The notes under the pieces were generated by a model that was not told where the DNA came from, did no database searches, and was given only the letters and a program-made list of their open reading frames with translations. Of a DNA stretch of 24,196 nt, positions 19,818 through 24,196 are shown piece after piece. This stretch comes from Liolophura sinensis (taxonomy: Eukaryota; Mollusca; Polyplacophora; Chitonida; Chitonidae), in assembly GCF_032854445.1 (NCBI RefSeq), contig NW_027018463.1, forward strand, positions 1 to 24,196, read 5' to 3'. A program made the position numbers and the translations under genes. Numbering within the stretch: position 1 is the first letter of the stretch; the number at the start of each line of letters is the position of its first letter.

Positions 19818-20370
19818 GATGTCAAGATCACGTGCACAGCAACGGCTCTTACACCATGGAAACCATAGAACTTTGCAATTTTTCAACAGCTGGAGATGTC
19901 TGGCCCAATTGCGCATATTTTGGCACCTTATTGATGTGGGTCAGTGTTCAATTGTACTTTTTACAGCGGACTGTGTCAAGTACCTTGTGTTTTTTTATAT
20001 ACAAATGGTGTGGTTTTTCTACATGTAGATGAAGACATTGAGTTTGTCTTGGACTTAGCAAGTAAGACCTTTGCTGGGTGAGTTAAATGGGCTTGGCCCA
20101 AAGATTTGACGTCGTCTGGGCTACCGAAGGGCACATAACTTATAATGAAAAGTTGAATATAGTAATGACCAGTCGCGATGGTACATAGTAAATGTAGGCC
20201 GATTTCAATTCGCAAAAAGACCAGGCAAAAATCCAAAAGTAGAAAAACTGTTCCAATTGCTGCTGGTAAGAGGCCTAATCCGACGTATTTTCTGACGAGA
20301 AATCGAATGGTGCAAACCGCGTTGCTTTCCGGCCAATACTTTTGCCTGTAGCCACAAATGAATAATCATT
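19818..20370 (+). repeat. Satellite monomer M37, type H
   Basis: 553 bp. It matches M31 in agaccttt, agtagaaaa and ttttgcctg. It has four one-base insertions: cttagcaagt, gtaggccg, ccaattgctg and gaggcctaatc. Confidence 0.95.
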
Positions 20371-20921
20371 GATGTCAAGATCACGTGCCCAGCAACGGCT
20401 CTTACTCCATGGAAACCATAGAACTTTGCAATTTTTCAACAGCTGGAGATGTCTGGCCCAATTGCGCATCTTTTGGCACCTTATTGATGTGGGTCAGTGT
20501 TCAATTGTACTTTTTACAGCGGACTGTGTCAAGTACCTTGTGTTTTTTTATATACAAATGGTGTGGTTTTTCTACATATAGATAAAGACATTGAGTTTGT
20601 CTTCGACTTAGAAGTAAGACATTTGCTGGGTGAGTTAAATGGGCTTGGGCCAAAGATTTGACGTCGTCTGGGCTACCGAAGGGCACATAAACTTATAATG
20701 AAAAGTTGAATATAGTAATGACCAGTCGCGATGGTACATAGTAAATGTAGCCGATTCCAATTCGCAAAAAGACCAGGCAAAAATCCAAAAGTGGAAAAAA
20801 CTGTTCCAATGCTGCTGGTAAGAGGCTAATCCGAGGTATTTTGTGACGAGAAATAGAATGGTGCAAACCGCGTTGCTCTCCGACCAATACTTTTGGCTGT
20901 AGCCACAAATGAATAATCAAT
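20371..20921 (+). repeat. Satellite monomer M38, type I
   Basis: 551 bp. It matches M32 in acatatag, cttgggcca and gattcc. Insertions are cataaactt and gaaaaaactg. Confidence 0.95.
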
Positions 20922-21469
20922 TATGTCAAGATCACGTGCACAGCAACGGCTCTTACACCATGGAAACCATAGAACTTTGCAATTTTTCAACACCTGGAGA
21001 TGCCTGGCCCAATTGCGCATCTTTTGTCACCTTATTGATGTGGGTCAGTGTTCAATTGTACTTTTTACAGCACACTGTATCAAGTAACTTGTGTTTTTTT
21101 ATATACAAATGGTGTGGTTTTTCCACATGTAGATGAAGACATTGAGTTTGTCTTCGACTTAGAAGTAAGACATTTGCTGGGTGAGTTAAATGGGCCTTGG
21201 CCAAAGATTTGACGTCTTCTGGCTACCGAAGGGCACATAACTTATAATGAAAAGTTGAATATAGTAATGACCAGTCGCGATGGTACATAGTAAATGTAGC
21301 CGATTTCAATTCGCAAAAAGACCAGGCATAAATCCAAAAGTGGAAAAACTGTTCCAGTGCTGCTGGTAAGAGACTAATCCGACGAATTTTGTGACGAGAA
21401 ATCGAATGGTGCAAACCGCGTTGCTCTCCGACCAATACTTTTGGCTGTAGCCACAATTGAATAATCATT
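20922..21469 (+). repeat. Satellite monomer M39, type J
   Basis: 548 bp. It matches M21 in caacacctgg, ttttgtcacc, cagcacac, ccacatgtag and ccagtgctg, but its tail is acaattg with aatcattg. Private changes are gggccttggcc, cttctggctacc and gacgaatttt. Confidence 0.95.
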
Positions 21470-22020
21470 GATGTCAAGATCACGTGCCCAGCAACGGCTC
21501 TTACTCCATGGAAACCAAGGAAATTTGCAATTTTTCAACACCTGGAGATGCCTGGCCCTATTGCGCATCTTTTGGCACCTTATTGATGTGGGTCAGTGTT
21601 CAATTGTACTTTTTTACAGCAGACTGTATCAAGTACCTTGTGTTTTTTTATATACAAATGGTGTGGTTTTTCTACATGTAGATAAAGACATTGAGTTTGT
21701 CTTCGACTTAGAAGTAAGACATTTGCTGGGTGAGTTAAAATGGGCTTGGCCCAAAGATTTGACGTCGTCTGGGCTACCGAAGGGCACATAACTTATAATG
21801 AAAAGTTGAATATAGTAATGACCAGTCGCGATGGTACATAGTATTTGTAGCCGATTCCAATTCGCAAAAAGACCAGGCAAAAATCCAAAAGTGGAAAAAC
21901 TGTTCCAATGCTGCTGGTAAGAGGCTAATCCGAGGTATTTTGTGACGAGAAATAGAATGGTGCAAACCGCGTTGCTCTCCGACCAATACTTTTGGCTGTA
22001 GCCACAAATGAACAATCAAT
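21470..22020 (+). repeat. Satellite monomer M40, type L
   Basis: 551 bp. It shares ggccctattg and caacacct with M25. Insertions fall in the T run before acag and in gttaaaatgg. It has the private gtatttgtag, and its tail acaaatgaacaatcaatg is shared with M21. Confidence 0.93.
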
Positions 22021-22570
22021 GATGTCAAGATCACGTGCACAGCAACGGCTCTTACCACCATGGAAACCATAGAACTTTGCAATTTTTCAACAGCTGGAGA
22101 TGCCTGGCCCAATTGCGCATCTTTTGGCACCTTATTGATGTGGGTCAGTGTTCAATTGTACTTTTTACAGCAGACTGTATCAAGTAACTTGTGTTTTTTT
22201 ATATACAAATGGTGTGGTTTTTCTACATGTAGATGAAGACATTGAGTTTGTCTTCGACTTAGAAGTAAGACATTTGCTGGGTGAGTTAAATGGGCTTGGC
22301 CCAAAGATTTGACGTCGTCTGGGCTACCGAAGGGCACATAACTTATAATGAAAAGTTGAATATAGTAATAACGATTTACGATGGTACATAGTAAATGTAG
22401 CCGATTTCAATTCGCAAAAAGAGCAGGCAAAAATCCAAAAGTGGAGAAAACTGTTCCAATGCTGCTCGTAAGAGACTAATCCGAGGTATTTGTGACGAGA
22501 AATCGAATGGTGCAAACCGCGTTGCTCTCCGGCCAATACTTTTGGCTGTAGCCACAAATGAATAATCATT
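22021..22570 (+). repeat. Satellite monomer M41, type K
   Basis: 550 bp. It has gcacagc, gatgaag, taacgatttacg and gctcgtaagag, as in M22. Indels are ttaccaccatgg, gtggagaaaac and gaggtatttgtg. It has the private gagcagg. Confidence 0.93.
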
Positions 22571-23120
22571 GATGTCAAGATCACGTGCCCAGCAACGGCT
22601 CTTACTCCATGGAAACCATAGAACTTTCCAATTTTTCCAACAGCTGGAAATGCCTGGCCCAATTGCGCATCTTTTGGCACCTTATTGATGTGGGTCAGTG
22701 TTCAATTGTACTTTTTACAGCAGACTGTATCAAGTAACTTGTGTTTTTTATATACAAATGGTGTGGTTTTTCTACATGTATATACAGACATTGAGTTTGT
22801 CTTCGACTTAGAAGTAAGACATTTGCTGGGTGAGTTAAATGGGCTTGGCCCAAAGATTTGACGTCGTCTGGGCTACCGAAGGGCACATAACTTATAATGA
22901 AAAGTTGAATATAGTAATGACCAGTCGCGATGGGTACATAGTAAATGTAGCCGATTCCAATTCGCAAAAAGACCAGGCAAAAATCCAAAAGTGGAAAAAC
23001 TGTTCCAATGCTGCTGGTAAGAGGCTAATCCGAGGTATTTTGTGACGAGAAATAGAATGGTGCAAACCGCGTTGCTCTCCGACCAATACTTTTGGCTGTA
23101 GCCACAAATGAATAATCAAT
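22571..23120 (+). repeat. Satellite monomer M42, type C
   Basis: 550 bp. It has ggaaatgcc, gtatatacag, gattcc and aaatagaatgg, but ggctcttactcc, where the M12, M30 and M36 subtype has ggctatt. Indels are tttttccaac, a shortened T tract and gatgggtac. Confidence 0.95.
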
Positions 23121-23668
23121 GATGTCAAGATCACGTGCACAGCAACGGCTCTTACACCATGGAAACCATAGAACTTTGCAATTTTTCAACAGCTGGAGAT
23201 GCCTGGCCCAATTGCGCATATTTTGGCACCTTATTGATGTGGGTCAGTGTTCAATTGTACTTTTTACAGCGGACTGTGTCAAGTACCTTGTGTTTTTTTT
23301 ATATACAAATGGTGTGGTTTTTCTACATGTAGATGAAGACATTGAGTTTGTCTTGGACTTAGAAGTAAGACATTTGCTGGGTGAGTTAAATGGGCTTGGC
23401 CAAAGATTTGACGTCGTCTGGCTACCGAAGGGCACATAACTTATAATGAAAAGTTGAATATAGTAATGACCAGTCGCGATGGTACATAGTAAATGTAGCC
23501 AATTTCAATTCGCAAAAAGACCAGGCAAAATCCAAAAGTGGAAAAACTGTTCCAATGCTGCTGGTAAGAGACTAATCCGACGTATTTTCTGACGACAAAT
23601 CGAATGGTGCAAACCGCGTTGCTCCTCCGACCAATACTTTTGGCTGTAGCCACAATTGAATTATCATT
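23121..23668 (+). repeat. Satellite monomer M43, type H
   Basis: 548 bp. It has gcacagc, gcatatttt, gatgaag and cttggac. Losses fall in cttggccaaag, gtctggctacc and ggcaaaatcc, and gains in the T tract and gctcctccg. The tail caattgaattatcatt matches the end of M8. Confidence 0.93.
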
Positions 23669-24196
23669 GATGTCAAGATCACGTGCCCAGCAACGGCTCT
23701 TACACCATGGAAAACCATAGAAATTTGCAATTTTTCAACAGCTGGAGATGCCTGGCCCAATTGCGCATCTTTTGGCAGCTTATTGATGTGGGTCAGTGTT
23801 CAATTGTACTTTTTACAGCAGACTGTATCAAGTAACTTGTGTTTTTTTATATACAAATGCTGTGGTTTTTCTACATGCAGATAAAGACATGAGTTTGTCT
23901 TCGACTTAGAAGTAAGACATTTGCTGGGTGAGTTAAATGGGCTTGGCCCAAAGATTTGACGTCGTCTGGGCTACCGAAGGGCACATAACTTATAATGAAA
24001 AGTTGAATATAGTAATAAACGATTTACGATGGTACATAGTAAATGTAGCCGATTTCAATTCACAAAAAGACCAGGCAAAAATCCAAAAGTGGAAAAACTG
24101 TTCCAATGCTGCTGGTAAGAGGCTAATCCGACGTATTTTCTGACGAGAAATCGAATGGTGCAAACCGCGTTGCCTCTCCGGCCAATACTTTTGGCT
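23669..24196 (+). repeat. Satellite monomer M44, G/E hybrid, cut by the window edge
   Basis: 528 bp are present and about 21 are missing. The front has ttacacc and ggcagctt as in G. From acatgcagat onward it has taa(a)cgatttacg and tcac as in E. One-base indels include ggaaaacc, gacatgag and tgcctctcc. Confidence 0.93.
23937..24143 (+). pseudogene. Coding-like remnant, second and third frame blocks (in M44)
   Basis: In most monomers the frame reading QRFDVVWATEGHITYNEKLN stops soon after, at a TAG, and the stretch VNVADFNSQKDQAKIQKWKN lies in a different frame. In M44 one extra A (gtaataaacg near 24015) places both in one open frame of 68 codons ending at a TGA. Composition is protein-like: charged and aromatic residues, few low-complexity runs. 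I do not recognise a domain. M44 lies in the indel-rich part of the window, so the joining base may be a sequencing error, and an expressed gene is unlikely. Confidence 0.3.

Larger units (their letters stand above)
18164..21469 (+). repeat. 3.3-kb hexamer E-F-C-H-I-J, copy 2
   Basis: M34-M39 repeat the previous block monomer for monomer. Copy 2 ends with a full J monomer (M39), whereas copy 1 ends with the J/D hybrid. Differences from copy 1 are dominated by one-base indels, for example gcagaactg and gcaaaaaatcc in M36 and cataaactt in M38, rather than substitutions. The duplication is therefore either very recent or partly an assembly product. Confidence 0.85.
1..24196 (+). repeat. Satellite array, 549-bp monomer, 44 head-to-tail copies
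   Basis: The anchor gatgtcaagatcacgtgc recurs every 544-578 bp, most often exactly 549, from base 11 to base 23669, always in the same orientation. Types used below: A (aaactaagg, ctatatgtag, tgctgattgag); B (tgctcaattg, ctacatgtac, acaattgct); C (ggaaatgcc, gtatatacag, gattcc, aaatagaatgg); D (gcacatcaacgg, cgcgctgg, aatagtgc); E (gagatgtctgg, acatgcagat, taacgatttacg); F (acattttacag, ctttatg, ataaac, cttggac); G (gcagctt); H (gcacagc, gcatatttt, gatgaag); I (acatatag, followed by caattatg); J (caacacctgg, ttttgtcacc, cagcacac); K (gatgaag with taacgattt); L (ggccctattg). No unique sequence interrupts the array and neither edge is reached. No function is visible in the sequence; a structural heterochromatic role is inference from organisation only. 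Confidence 0.98.

Noticed and set aside
1-24196. The many 60-97 codon frames on both strands as separate small genes
   Set aside because: They recur once per monomer as overlapping shadows in several frames, with residue changes at type-specific sites and no start context, promoter or recognised domain.
1-24196. CRISPR array
   Set aside because: The repeat is 549 bp with no short-repeat/unique-spacer alternation, and no cas-like gene is present.
1-24196. rDNA, 5S, tRNA or snRNA tandem genes
   Set aside because: I saw no conserved rRNA segments, no tRNA cloverleaf and no adjacent A-box and B-box pair in the unit.

Overview
The window is one uninterrupted tandem array of a satellite DNA with a basic unit of about 549 bp. 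I place 43 complete monomers (M1-M43) and a 44th that runs off the right edge, all head-to-tail on the + strand. There is no single-copy sequence, rRNA, tRNA, transposon end, CRISPR array or convincing intact gene. A kilobase-scale array of near-identical non-genic units with higher-order structure is typical of eukaryotic heterochromatin (centromeric, pericentromeric or subtelomeric). CpG dinucleotides are retained in every monomer, which argues mildly against a heavily CpG-methylated vertebrate genome. I cannot name the species or the satellite family.

Monomers fall into about a dozen types (called A-L here), recognised by linked base changes; neighbouring types are about 95% identical by eye. 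Order by type: M1-M2 = A,B/H; M3-M13 = A,B,C,D,E,F,G,E,F,C,H; M14-M25 = A,B,C,D,E,F/H,I,J,K,F-like,unassigned,L; M26-M33 = A/C mosaic,D,E,F,C,H,I,J/D hybrid; M34-M39 = E,F,C,H,I,J; M40-M44 = L,K,C,H,G/E hybrid. The A-F hexamer at 1113-4436 recurs at 7180-10475, 11 monomers (6067 bp) away. A different hexamer, E-F-C-H-I-J, is directly tandem at 14869-18163 and 18164-21469 (period about 3.3 kb). Hybrid monomers (M2, M33, M44, probably M21 and M26) lie where type order jumps, as expected from unequal crossing-over.

M10-M28 (4984-15418) have almost no private single-base indels, whereas M1-M9 have some and M29-M44 have about 55, mostly one-base and often in homopolymers. Part of the right third may therefore be uncorrected long-read consensus, and the second 3.3-kb copy could be a false duplication.

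Inside the monomer I see a nearly invariant CACGTG, a GACGTC, a 10-bp palindrome that is the most type-variable spot, several short hairpins, splice-site-like sequences, and about 300 bp whose + strand reads like a frameshifted, decayed coding sequence. A minus-strand frame of 81-88 codons over the same region is open in all 19 core monomers but is more likely a shadow. The genes question therefore has a negative answer: nothing here shows an expressed product, and the interest lies in array evolution and the origin of the monomer.
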